Assembly (NCBI GenBank): GCA_017424405.1
Contig: JAFPAD010000068.1
Location: 1-49,872, forward strand
Source: Alistipes sp.
GTDB taxonomy: Bacteria > Bacteroidota > Bacteroidia > Bacteroidales > Rikenellaceae
DNA length: 49,872 nucleotides
Direction: 5' to 3'
Of this stretch, positions 33,958 through 42,404 are shown piece by piece. The notes below the pieces were generated by a model. The model was not told the DNA's origin. It made no database searches and worked only from the letters and a program-made list of their open reading frames with translations. The number at the start of each line of letters is the position of its first letter. Position 1 is the stretch's first letter. The position numbers and the translations under genes are program-made.

Positions 33958-34680
33958 ATGTCAAAATTATATATTGTACCTACCCCGATAGGTAATCTGG
34001 ACGACATTACGTTGCGTGCCATCAAGACACTCGAAGCTGCAGATTATATCTTGGCGGAGGATACTCGTACGACAGCATTTCTGCTTAAGCATTTGGGTAT
34101 TGAGAAGAAATTATACTCACACCACAAATTCAACGAGCACGCCACGGCAGCATCTGTTGCGGAAGCTATTGGCGAAGGTCACACCGTAGCGTTGGTTTCC
34201 GACGCGGGTACTCCTGGTATCTCTGACCCAGGATTCTTGCTCGTGCGCACATGTGTAGAAGCTGGCATCGAGGTGGAGACTCTTCCCGGAGCAACAGCTC
34301 TCATTCCTGCTCTTGTGCAGAGTGGATTTCCATGTGACCGCTTCTGCTTCGAGGGTTTCTTACCGCAGAAAAAGGGTCGCACAAAGCGTTTGCAGGAGTT
34401 GGCGCAGGAGAGTCGTTCAATAATATTCTACGAGTCACCTTTCCGCGTTGTAAAATGTTTGGAACAACTTGCTGAGGTGTTTGGCAAAGATAGAGCCGTG
34501 TCGGTATCTCGTGAACTAACAAAGAAATTTGAACAGACCGTTAGAGGTTCAATCGACGAGGTGTTGGAACACTTCCGCACGCACGAGCCTAAGGGCGAAT
34601 TTGTAATCGTAGTGGCAGGTGCTCCAAAACCCGAGAAGGAGCAGAAGAAAAACCGCTACGCCAAAGATAGCGAGGAGTAA
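33958..34680 (+). CDS. rsmI: 16S rRNA (cytidine-1402-2'-O)-methyltransferase
   Basis: SAM-dependent methylation of C1402 in the ribosomal P site. 240 residues; E. coli RsmI is longer by a C-terminal domain. The tetrapyrrole-methylase-like fold is shown by LYIVPTPIGNLDDITLRA at the N-terminus, 'LAEDTRTTAFLLKHLGI', the SAM loop 'VALVSDAGTPGISDPG', 'TLPGATALIPALVQSG' and 'IIFYESPFRV'. The Lys-rich tail (KPEKEQKKNRY) may aid rRNA binding. Fourteen bases before the glycosyltransferase. Confidence 0.95.
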   Translation: MSKLYIVPTPIGNLDDITLRAIKTLEAADYILAEDTRTTAFLLKHLGIEKKLYSHHKFNEHATAASVAEAIGEGHTVALVSDAGTPGISDPGFLLVRTCVEAGIEVETLPGATALIPALVQSGFPCDRFCFEGFLPQKKGRTKRLQELAQESRSIIFYESPFRVVKCLEQLAEVFGKDRAVSVSRELTKKFEQTVRGSIDEVLEHFRTHEPKGEFVIVVAGAPKPEKEQKKNRYAKDSEE

Positions 34681-34694
34681 GCAACGGTGATAAG

Positions 34695-35705
34695 ATGATG
34701 CGCACGGCGGTTGTTATATTGAATTGGAATGGTCGCAAACATTTGGAGAAGTTTCTGCCAAGTGTGGTGCGCTACACCCCTACTCAAGCCGATATCATAG
34801 TTGCCGACAATGGCTCGACAGATGATTCTGTAGAGTTTCTTACATCACATTTCCCCGATGTAAAAATCATACGTTTAGAAAAGAATTACGGCTTTGCCGA
34901 GGGTTACAATCGAGCCCTGAAAGATATTGACAGCGACTACTTCGTGCTTCTTAATTCCGATGTAGAGGTCACCGACGGGTGGTTGGAGCCACTCATCGCC
35001 ACGCTCTCCAACGATGCCCTCGTGGGAGCCGTAGCGCCCAAAATATTAAGCTACGCTGAGCCTACAAAATTCGAGTATGCAGGAGCTGCGGGAGGTTATA
35101 TCGACGTGCTTGGCTATCCCTTTTGCCGAGGCAGAATACTCTCTACATTAGAGGAGGACAGGGGGCAATACAACACCAAACGTAATATATTTTGGGCAAG
35201 CGGAGCGGCTTTCTGTTGCCGTGCAGACCTCTTCAAACGTTTAGGTGGCTTCGATGCCGATTTCTTTGCCCACATGGAAGAGATCGACCTCTGCTGGCGC
35301 ATGCAACTCGCAGGCTACAAAATTCAGATGGAGCCTCGTAGCGTTGTGTACCATTTAGGAGGTGGTACACTACCCAACAACTCGCCCCGCAAGCTATACC
35401 TAAACTATCGAAACAATCTGACGATGCTCTTCAAGTGCGCACCCACATGGCAAAGATGCTTAGTGGCGGTGGCTCGCCCTATGGCTGATATGTTATCAGC
35501 ACTTGTTTACTTAATAAAGGGTGAGCGCGAGCTAACCAAAGCTGTATGGCAAGCGTATAAGGAGTTTTTCGCCATGCACAGCGTCTTAAACCACAAACGC
35601 AGGGATATTCGTTCACAGACCAAAAACGAGGCTCAGGGCGTCTATTATGGCTCAATAATCCTACGCTACGCACTTGGACGAAAGATATTCGACAACCTTT
35701 TATAG
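34695..35705 (+). CDS. Family 2 glycosyltransferase
   Basis: 336 residues. The GT-A domain starts 'AVVILNWNGRKHLEKFLPSV' and includes the nucleotide-sugar motif 'IIVADNGSTDDSVEFL', the metal-binding region 'DYFVLLNSDVEVTDGWLEP' (DxD-like), and 'FDADFFAHMEEIDLCWRMQLAGY', typical of rhamnosyl/ArnT-like GT2 enzymes of envelope polysaccharide synthesis. Residues about 240-336 lack clear membrane helices but contain a hydrophobic amphipathic stretch (PMADMLSALVYLI). Donor and acceptor cannot be read. It is not part of a capsule locus here; the neighbour rsmI suggests a fixed housekeeping position. Confidence 0.88.
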   Translation: MMRTAVVILNWNGRKHLEKFLPSVVRYTPTQADIIVADNGSTDDSVEFLTSHFPDVKIIRLEKNYGFAEGYNRALKDIDSDYFVLLNSDVEVTDGWLEPLIATLSNDALVGAVAPKILSYAEPTKFEYAGAAGGYIDVLGYPFCRGRILSTLEEDRGQYNTKRNIFWASGAAFCCRADLFKRLGGFDADFFAHMEEIDLCWRMQLAGYKIQMEPRSVVYHLGGGTLPNNSPRKLYLNYRNNLTMLFKCAPTWQRCLVAVARPMADMLSALVYLIKGERELTKAVWQAYKEFFAMHSVLNHKRRDIRSQTKNEAQGVYYGSIILRYALGRKIFDNLL

Positions 35706-35711
35706 AAAACA

Positions 35712-35743
35712 TTTGCCCCGACACCTTTCAATGTCGGGGCAAA
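35712..35743. terminator. Bidirectional terminator between the glycosyltransferase and degP
   Basis: TTTGCCCCGACA (35712-35723) pairs exactly with TGTCGGGGCAAA (35732-35743), 12 pairs, between convergent genes. Confidence 0.85.
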
Positions 35744-35768
35744 CTCAATATAAATTATAACAAAATCT

Positions 35769-37277
35769 TTACTCCACAATCACATAGCGCACCGCCTGAC
35801 CATTAGGATATACACCGTCGATGGTTGAAATCTTCGCGTCCATACGTTGCAGGTCCGCTACCGACAACACGGGGCGGTCGTTGATGAAAGTGATTACAAA
35901 ACCTTCCTTAACGCCCGAGCGACCCAGCAAGCCATCACGTTTGATGCTCGTCACCTGGACACCACCACGAATCTCCAACTTCTGGCACAACTGCTTGCCC
36001 ACATCCGAGAACTTACCACCCAAAGCGGCTGCCACATCGGTAGTTTCACGTGTGATTGGCTCACTCTTACCTACACGATTCTTCAACACCACATCAACCT
36101 TCTTATCGGCATCGTTACGCTTATATGAGATTGTAACCTTATCGCCTGGACGACGCTGCGCAATCTTCTCGACCAACACCGAAGCATCGTCGGTCTTCAC
36201 ACCATCGATGGCCGTGATGATGTCACCCTTGCGCAAGCCTGCCTCGGCAGCAGCGCTGTTCTCCACCACCTCGTTGATATATAAACCACCAGCCTTCTTA
36301 ATTCCAAGTTCATCGCCTAACTGCTCGATAAAATCCTCGTCGATAGCACGATAGCTCACGCCAAGCATTGCACGCTGTGCCACGCCATACTCCTTGAGGT
36401 CCATCACAACCTTGCGCACGATGGTCTCGGGCACGGCAAACGAATAACCCATATAGGTACCCGTAGAGGACTTGATTACGGTGTTAATGCCCACCAACTC
36501 GCCACGCGTATTTACCAACGCACCACCCGAATTACCAGGATTTACTACGGCATCGGTCTGAATAAACGACTCGATGGGGAAATCCTCGGCGATGACACCC
36601 AAATGACGCGCCTTAGCACTCACGATACCAGCAGTAATTGTTGATTGCAAATCAAACGGAGAGCCGATAGCCAACACCCACTCGCCCAAACGCAAAGCGT
36701 CAGAGTCGCCAAATGGGATTGTAGGCAGGTCGTCGCCCTCGACCTTGATGAGAGCCACGTCGGTCGTTGGGTCGGTGCCAATGAGCTTAGCCTCGAAAGT
36801 GCGACCATCATAGAGCTTTACCTTGAGCTTTGTAGCGTTTTCGATGACGTGGTTATTGGTTACGATGTAGCCATCGGGCGAGATTATCACACCAGAACCA
36901 CCCGAGCGCTGCTCGCGCGTTTGTGGCTGACCATAAGTGCCACGACCACCGCCATAAGGCATGCCGAAAAACTCGTAGAATGGGTCGTAGCCATAGGAGC
37001 GACCGCCCATCTGCACCTCTTTCACAGCCTCGATATTAACCACGGCCTGCACAGCGTTCTCGGCAGCGTAGGTGAGGTCGGGATACTGCTCAGTCTGAAA
37101 GGCTGCGAAGTGATTACCGAGCTGCGGCTCACTCTTATGCCACGAGGCAACAACCTCACCCGTAGAACTTTGGGCAGATTGTTGTGCCAAATATTTATTT
37201 ACACCAATTGCGGTAAGTCCACCTGCGGCAGCCGAAATAACGGCTGCTCCAAACAATAAAAATGCCGTCTTTTTCAT
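35769..37277 (-). CDS. degP: DegP/HtrA periplasmic serine protease
   Basis: Envelope quality-control protease/chaperone. 502 residues. Signal or anchor at residues 4-22. The trypsin-like domain has the full triad: His143 in IVTNNHVIENA, Asp173 in TTDVALIKV, Ser250 in NPGNSGGALV. Two PDZ domains follow (about 295-385, 'GLYINEVVENSAAAEAGLRKGDII'; and 400-490, 'GVQVTSIKRDGLLGRSGVKEGFVI'). A Gly/Tyr-rich loop before the protease domain (YGYDPFYEFFGMPYGGGRG) is the regulatory LA-like loop. Alone, with its own terminator. Confidence 0.95.
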   Translation of the reverse strand: MKKTAFLLFGAAVISAAAGGLTAIGVNKYLAQQSAQSSTGEVVASWHKSEPQLGNHFAAFQTEQYPDLTYAAENAVQAVVNIEAVKEVQMGGRSYGYDPFYEFFGMPYGGGRGTYGQPQTREQRSGGSGVIISPDGYIVTNNHVIENATKLKVKLYDGRTFEAKLIGTDPTTDVALIKVEGDDLPTIPFGDSDALRLGEWVLAIGSPFDLQSTITAGIVSAKARHLGVIAEDFPIESFIQTDAVVNPGNSGGALVNTRGELVGINTVIKSSTGTYMGYSFAVPETIVRKVVMDLKEYGVAQRAMLGVSYRAIDEDFIEQLGDELGIKKAGGLYINEVVENSAAAEAGLRKGDIITAIDGVKTDDASVLVEKIAQRRPGDKVTISYKRNDADKKVDVVLKNRVGKSEPITRETTDVAAALGGKFSDVGKQLCQKLEIRGGVQVTSIKRDGLLGRSGVKEGFVITFINDRPVLSVADLQRMDAKISTIDGVYPNGQAVRYVIVE

Positions 37278-37424
37278 AGTAACATAAATCGTTAAGTTGT
37301 TAATTATTTAAAGTAGGCAAATTTCTCCATAGGCAATGTTTTGTTATTTACAACACTATAACGAGGGCAGTGAGGGGTTTATTATGTAATAGCAAAAATT
37401 ATTCCTGAGGGCATGATAAAGAAT

Positions 37425-37456
37425 GCCCCCGCTACTCCTTTCGGAATAGCGGGGGC
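37425..37456 (-). terminator. Terminator of the large coiled-coil lipoprotein gene
   Basis: GCCCCCGCTACTCC (37425-37438) pairs with GGAATAGCGGGGGC (37443-37456) with one mismatch around TTTC. It lies about 60 bases after the stop; the minus-strand tail is ATTCTTTAT. Confidence 0.75.
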
Positions 37457-37514
37457 GGCACCACTATATAATTATGAATTTAAATCATATGTAGTGTTTG
37501 GTTTTTCAACCAAA

Positions 37515-40295
37515 TTACTTCTTCAAAGTTACAGTTGCAGTTGCAGTCTGCTCCTCACCTGTGAAGCGGTCAGTGAACTTAGCAGTAACCTCGATGTTGA
37601 TATCGTTAGTCAAGTGCAATACTGGGTCAATGAATGTAAGAGCTGGAACAGCCTCATTATAAGTTACGATTGACTTTGCGCTCTCAGGGATATTAACTGT
37701 GTACTCAATCTCACCACCAACAGCAACGAAGTAAGCAGCATCCTCCAAAATATCTACGGTTGCATTAGCATTCTCACCAGTCATCGCAACTGCGAAGAGT
37801 TCAGCGAAATCTACATCCTGTGGATTGTTTGAAAGAACATCTTTATTTACAGCTGTAAGATCACCAACTGGAGAGTCGATAGCTACTATGAAGATTTCAG
37901 ACTCAAGCTCCTCATCACGGTTATTTGCATAGCAAGCAGCAACCTTAACCTTAACCTGCAAGCTGTTCCAATCATTCCATACAAGCTTGTAAGATGTACC
38001 GTTAGCTACGATCCGAGGACCAGTACCCTGGAAGCCCTCCAACTGAGTCTCCTCGATAGAGTAAACCAATACGATATCATCACTCTCAGCGCTCTCGCAA
38101 GTCCACTCATAAGCAGGACCAATCTCCTTATCGTAAACTACGTACGCTGGTGTATTAGTTGTATCCCACTTAGCGTATGCTGTAGCGATACCATTTTCAA
38201 CATAGTGAGGAACAGGAACAAGAGTAACCTCTGGCATCTTAAGCTCAGCTGTGAAGTTGACAGTTACAACGTCCTCTGTGTGGATAGAAGAAGTATATTT
38301 CAAAGCCAATGACTGAGGACCCTTACCTACCCAAGCCTTAGCCTCAGGTGTATCAGCACACTTAACGCGTACATAACTTACACCGTCAACTGCATAGTGC
38401 TGCAAGCTCAAGTCGTACTCACTGTTGTTGATAGACTCATAACCAGAAGCTGTAACACCAAGAACATTTTTTGCGAATGTAGCTTCAGTGTAACCATAAG
38501 GCTCCCAAATAGTCTTGTTAGCCTCCCACAAGTCAGCCTTAATCTGCGCGATAGTTACGTTAGATACGAATGAGTAGTTTTCACCGTCGAAGATAGCCTC
38601 AAGTGCGTAAACCTTATCACCCAAACCGTTAATGTTACCTGCAGCAGGAGCATCAGAAACTTCGATTTCATAATCGTAAGTATCAATAATAGCTGTCTCC
38701 TCACCGTAAGCGATGCTAACCTCGTAAGGAAGTGAAATCACCTCACCTACGTTCTCAGCGCTACCATCAAGAGTTACGTTGTAATCACCAGTCTCCTCGT
38801 CCTGACCGCAAACGATGTGGTCAACCTCAGGCTCAGTAACTACACACTCAACACCCTCTGGCAACTCGTAATACTCATCACCAACAACGAAGTATGCAGT
38901 TGCAGCTGGCAATGTAGTAACAGGCTCAGTAGAGTCGTAGTAAACAGCTGTTGCCTCAGTAGGCTCCTCAACAGCTACGAATGCACCGTCAACGAAGTTA
39001 CCGTAAGCCAACGTAGCGGTCGCATCACGACCAACAGAACCAACCATGATATAGTTAGAAGCGCAATCCTCCTTAACGTTCAAAGAGATGATAGGATACT
39101 TCTCGTCCTCAATAGCAGCAGCTACAGCCTCATGGTCAGTAACCTCAACCTTAACTGAGATGAAACCATTGTCATCACCCTCAACAGATACAACGTTGAA
39201 GTACTCAGAAGCCTGAGCACGTGTAGCAGTCGTCTGCTCATCAATTGTCAAATCCTCAGCTGTGATAGCCTTAGCAGCAGCAGCTGGAGTAACCTTGAAC
39301 TTAAGAGTCTTAGTAGCGTTTGTAAGAACAAGGCTTACAGGAGCAGCAGTAGTCTGATTATCAATTGGATTAGGACCAGAAAATACGTAGTAAGAAGCGC
39401 CAGAGAACATTACCATGCCTGAAGCAGCCTGCTCGTAAACTGTTGGAACCCAAACGATAGACTGAACCTTACCCTCCAAAGCCTCAACACGCTTAGCCAA
39501 AGCCTCGATAGCAGCGTTCAACTTAGATACTTCAACAGTTACAGCACCCTCCTCGCCTGTCATAGCCTCGATGATAGCAGCCTTCAAAGCCTCGCTATTG
39601 TCAGCCTCAGCGATCAAATCCTTAACAGCATCAGCTGTAATGAAATCAGCGATATCCTCAGCTGTAAGGTACTCCTCCAAAGCCTCAACCAAAGCCTCGT
39701 CTGTTACGTAAGCCTCCAAAGCCTCAGCTGTCAAGAAATCCTTAAGCTCGTCACCAGTCCAACCCAAGATAGCCGCGTGCAAATCTGCTGTCTTAACATA
39801 AGCTGCAAGCAAAGCAGTTACCTCAGCCTCAGAAAGACCTGGAACGATAGCTGCGATCTGAGCCTTGATGTAAGCCTCAGTATCAGCCCAAATCTTGTAG
39901 CTATTCAACATGTTCTCAACAGTTGCAGCTACCTGCTCAGCTGTCTGGTGCTTAGATGAAGCTGTCTGCAAACCTTGGATAGCGTCCTCGATTTTAGCAA
40001 GAGCTTCATCCATAGCCTTCTCAACATTAGCAACAGCAGCAGCGATGTCTGCTGGCTTAGCATATGCCTTCAAAGCCTCAGCAAGCTCAGTCTTTGAAAC
40101 ATAGCTATTTTCGATGGCAGTAACTGTAGCCTGCAAAGCCTGCAAATCAGTCTTCAAAGCAACAGTTCCCTCCAACTGATCAATACGGTCGTTTACCGCA
40201 CCGATCTCGTCGTCGTAATTCTTACATCCGACAACGTTGCATGCAACAGCGCAAATAAGCGCAAAAGCAAGCAATTTAGAAAAAAGTGTCTTCAT
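37515..40295 (-). CDS. Large coiled-coil/beta surface lipoprotein
   Basis: 926 residues. Lipobox VVGCKN near residue 24 makes it a lipoprotein, probably surface-exposed. Residues about 30-275 are Ala/Glu/Leu-rich with heptads (NDRIDQLEGTVALKTDLQALQ; AEALKAYAKPADIAAAVANVEKAM) and short 'ALxxYLTAEDIxDFI' repeats, predicted to be coiled coil or stacked helices. Residues about 285-926 are beta-rich, with several Ig-like units (VTVNFTAELKMPEV; NINIEVTAKFTDRFTGEEQTATATVTLKK). The family is not certain; a DUF4988-like or stalked adhesin is plausible. Its codons are unusually uniform (GCT/GCA for Ala, GAG for Glu), a sign of high expression. A matched promoter is 154 bases upstream. Confidence 0.75.
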   Translation of the reverse strand: MKTLFSKLLAFALICAVACNVVGCKNYDDEIGAVNDRIDQLEGTVALKTDLQALQATVTAIENSYVSKTELAEALKAYAKPADIAAAVANVEKAMDEALAKIEDAIQGLQTASSKHQTAEQVAATVENMLNSYKIWADTEAYIKAQIAAIVPGLSEAEVTALLAAYVKTADLHAAILGWTGDELKDFLTAEALEAYVTDEALVEALEEYLTAEDIADFITADAVKDLIAEADNSEALKAAIIEAMTGEEGAVTVEVSKLNAAIEALAKRVEALEGKVQSIVWVPTVYEQAASGMVMFSGASYYVFSGPNPIDNQTTAAPVSLVLTNATKTLKFKVTPAAAAKAITAEDLTIDEQTTATRAQASEYFNVVSVEGDDNGFISVKVEVTDHEAVAAAIEDEKYPIISLNVKEDCASNYIMVGSVGRDATATLAYGNFVDGAFVAVEEPTEATAVYYDSTEPVTTLPAATAYFVVGDEYYELPEGVECVVTEPEVDHIVCGQDEETGDYNVTLDGSAENVGEVISLPYEVSIAYGEETAIIDTYDYEIEVSDAPAAGNINGLGDKVYALEAIFDGENYSFVSNVTIAQIKADLWEANKTIWEPYGYTEATFAKNVLGVTASGYESINNSEYDLSLQHYAVDGVSYVRVKCADTPEAKAWVGKGPQSLALKYTSSIHTEDVVTVNFTAELKMPEVTLVPVPHYVENGIATAYAKWDTTNTPAYVVYDKEIGPAYEWTCESAESDDIVLVYSIEETQLEGFQGTGPRIVANGTSYKLVWNDWNSLQVKVKVAACYANNRDEELESEIFIVAIDSPVGDLTAVNKDVLSNNPQDVDFAELFAVAMTGENANATVDILEDAAYFVAVGGEIEYTVNIPESAKSIVTYNEAVPALTFIDPVLHLTNDINIEVTAKFTDRFTGEEQTATATVTLKK

Positions 40296-40448
40296 AATTA
40301 AGTGATTAAAATAAAATGAATAAAAATTAATTGTGTTCTTCTAATTTCTTCTGTTTCTTATACTTACGTTATAAACGGTAATTTCTTATTGGGTTTTGTC
40401 TGTTTATTTCATGCTTAGTACGCATCAATACGTACCATACATACGGTG

Positions 40449-40479
40449 CAAAGATATTAAATAAGTTTTGTTTTGCAAA
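40449..40479 (-). promoter_or_regulatory. Promoter of the coiled-coil lipoprotein gene
   Basis: On the minus strand TTTG (40479-40476), 19-base spacer, TATCTTTG (40456-40449). The start near 40442 gives a leader of about 145 bases, which contains GTACG/CGTAC that can form a short stem near 40410-40430. Confidence 0.75.
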
Positions 40480-40749
40480 TTTTTTTTTAATGTTTTTTTA
40501 ACTTTAATCGCCAAACGTTAGTTCAAATATACTAAAAAATTCCGTTCTATGCACGAAAATAATGAAAAAGTGTATCCAAACAACGTATTGAGCTAAAAAC
40601 ATCGCATAAAAAGACCGTAGCGCCCTTTTTTAGGGACGAAATAGCCAATATTTTACAAACGCTCCTCAACCATAGCCCGAGGCTATGAGAAAAAAGGCAG
40701 AAAAATAAAATACCAGAGGCTGGGATACACCTATATATATATGCTACCC
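40480..40749. other. Intergenic region downstream of metK
   Basis: AT-rich, no gene. CATAGCC-CGA-GGCTATG at about 40671-40687 is a perfect 7-bp hairpin; on the minus strand no T-run follows it, so I do not call it a terminator. A TATATATATA run sits at about 40733-40742. Confidence 0.5.
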
Positions 40750-42054
40750 CTACAAGCCGAACTCGGTCTTAATCATATCGACTGCATCGAGCTTCTCCCA
40801 ACCGAAGAACTCAACCTCGCGCTCGCACTCAACACCATTCTCCCACATCTGCACAGGCTTTACGTAAGGACGGTTGCCGAAGTGACCATACGATGCCGTA
40901 GCCTCGAAGATAGGATTCTTCAAACCGAAACGCTTAACGATAGCTGCTGGACGCAAGTCGAAGAGCTTTGACACACGACGGGCAATCTCACCATCGGTCA
41001 TACCCTCCAACTGAGCTGGGCGCTTAGAAGAGTAGGTGTCAACGTACACTGACAATGGCTCGGCGATACCGATTGCGTAGCTGAGCTGCACCAACACCTG
41101 GTCGGCGATGCCCGCCGCAACCATATTCTTAGCAATGTGACGCGCTGCATAAGCTGCCGAACGGTCAACCTTAGATGAATCCTTACCAGAGAACGCACCA
41201 CCACCGTGAGCACCACGACCTCCGTAGGTGTCAACGATAATCTTACGACCTGTAAGACCTGTGTCGCCATGAGGACCACCGATAACGAACTTACCCGTTG
41301 GATTTACGTGCAAGATATAATCGTCGCCGATAATACTTGCCAAGCAGTCGTTGGCACGCTCCAAACGAGCCTTAACACGAGGAATCAAGATTGTACGCAC
41401 GTCCTCACGAATCTGCTCCTGCATCATACGCTCAGCATCCTTAGCCGAAAGCGACGCACTTGGCTGAATAAACTCATCGTGCTGAGTAGAAACAACGATA
41501 GTGTGAACACGCAGAGGCTTACCTGAAATCTCGTCGTATTCGATTGTCACCTGGCTCTTTGAGTCGGGACGCAAATAGTTCATAATGATACCCTCGCGAC
41601 GGATTACCGCCAACTCTTTCAAGATAACATGCGAGAGGATAAGTGTAGCAGGCATAAACTCGCGTGTCTCGTTGCAAGCATAGCCGAACATAATACCCTG
41701 GTCGCCCGCACCCTGCTGCTCGTCCTGCTCACGCACAACGCCCTGGTTGATATCTGAAGACTGCTCGTGGATAGCCGAGAGGATACCGCACGAAGCTGCA
41801 TCAAACTGATACTCGCTGCGGTTGTAACCAATTTTATCAATAACGCGACGTGCCACACCTTGAACATCGACATAAGCGTCTGACTTAACCTCACCCGACA
41901 CAACTACAAGACCTGTTGTGCAAAGTGTTTCACAGGCTACCTTTGATTGTGGGTCGCGACGAAGAAACTCGTCCAAAATAGCGTCGGAAATCTGGTCCGC
42001 CACCTTATCTGGGTGACCCTCAGAAACTGACTCCGATGTAAATAAAAAAGCCAT
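40750..42054 (-). CDS. metK: S-adenosylmethionine synthase
   Basis: Makes SAM from methionine and ATP. 434 residues, longer than E. coli MetK (384) by short insertions usual in Bacteroidota. Motifs: 'FTSESVSEGHPDKVADQISDA' at the start, 'GAGDQGIMFGYACNET' (the hexapeptide region), 'GGPHGDTGLTGRKIIVDTYGG', and the P-loop-like 'GGGAFSGKDSSKVDRSAAYAAR'. It is transcribed alone from a matched promoter, and its leader carries a riboswitch-like element, which fits feedback by its own product. Confidence 0.96.
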   Translation of the reverse strand: MAFLFTSESVSEGHPDKVADQISDAILDEFLRRDPQSKVACETLCTTGLVVVSGEVKSDAYVDVQGVARRVIDKIGYNRSEYQFDAASCGILSAIHEQSSDINQGVVREQDEQQGAGDQGIMFGYACNETREFMPATLILSHVILKELAVIRREGIIMNYLRPDSKSQVTIEYDEISGKPLRVHTIVVSTQHDEFIQPSASLSAKDAERMMQEQIREDVRTILIPRVKARLERANDCLASIIGDDYILHVNPTGKFVIGGPHGDTGLTGRKIIVDTYGGRGAHGGGAFSGKDSSKVDRSAAYAARHIAKNMVAAGIADQVLVQLSYAIGIAEPLSVYVDTYSSKRPAQLEGMTDGEIARRVSKLFDLRPAAIVKRFGLKNPIFEATASYGHFGNRPYVKPVQMWENGVECEREVEFFGWEKLDAVDMIKTEFGL

Positions 42055-42117
42055 ACTTTAATAGTTTTTGCAAGTTAAACAATTAACGTATGGAAGATTG
42101 ACTGTCGTATAACTGAA

Positions 42118-42169
42118 TTGCTGGTTTAGCATTTTTTTCGTGGTTGCAAGCAGTCCAAATCCTTCCACA
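42118..42169 (-). promoter_or_regulatory. Candidate SAM-II-like riboswitch in the metK leader
   Basis: 52 bases of the minus strand, about 10 bases after the predicted transcription start and 63 before the metK ATG. P1 is TGTGG (42169-42165) with CCACG (42143-42139). The P1 loop reads GGATTTGGACTGCTTGCAA and the 3' part AAATGCTAAACCAGC. Compared with SAM-II as I remember it, the loop's GATTT..C.G..TTGCAA and the tail's AAATG..CTAAA are kept, and the loop TGG could pair with tail CCA where SAM-II uses CC with GG. The tail can also fold locally (TGCT/AGCA). The match is by eye only. Confidence 0.6.
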
Positions 42170-42185
42170 TCATTTTTTCCGGCTG

Positions 42186-42216
42186 CAAAGATACATACTG
42201 AAATTCAAAATTCAAA
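42186..42216 (-). promoter_or_regulatory. Promoter of metK
   Basis: On the minus strand TTTG (42216-42213), 19-base spacer, TATCTTTG (42193-42186). Predicted start near 42179, just upstream of the riboswitch-like element. Confidence 0.8.
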
Positions 42217-42241
42217 ATTAAAATTTCCGACTGCGAAAAAA

Positions 42242-42273
42242 TTTGTTTATTATGCAATATTTATTTACTTTTG
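42242..42273 (+). promoter_or_regulatory. Promoter of the DUF4988/BACON/NHL lipoprotein gene
   Basis: TTTG at 42242-42245, 20-base spacer, TACTTTTG at 42266-42273. Divergent from the metK promoter, with 25 bases between the two -33 boxes. The leader of about 125 bases contains a GC-rich hairpin. Confidence 0.75.
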
Positions 42274-42328
42274 TTGTAGTGACACACATAAAATGCAATG
42301 AAAATATTTTGCTATAAAGCAGCAGACA

Positions 42329-42350
42329 CCCTCCTCGATTTTCGGGAGGG
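42329..42350 (+). promoter_or_regulatory. GC-rich hairpin in the lipoprotein gene leader
   Basis: CCCTCCT (42329-42335) pairs with GGGAGGG (42344-42350) around CGATTTTC. It stands 54 bases before the ATG in an otherwise AT-rich leader. No T-run follows, so an attenuating terminator is unlikely; a stabilising or protein-binding hairpin is possible. Confidence 0.5.
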
Positions 42351-42404
42351 GGTATTTGGTTAATTATCAGCATGTTACAACAAAACAATTAAATATATTT
42401 ACAT

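Noticed and set aside
40671-40687. CATAGCC/GGCTATG hairpin as terminator of metK
   Set aside because: No T-run on the minus strand after the hairpin, and it lies 60-80 bases from the stop; left uncalled.
37278-42404. Invertible promoter or phase-variation switch at the surface lipoprotein genes
   Set aside because: I looked for long inverted repeats flanking the promoters of both lipoprotein genes and saw none, and no invertase gene is nearby.
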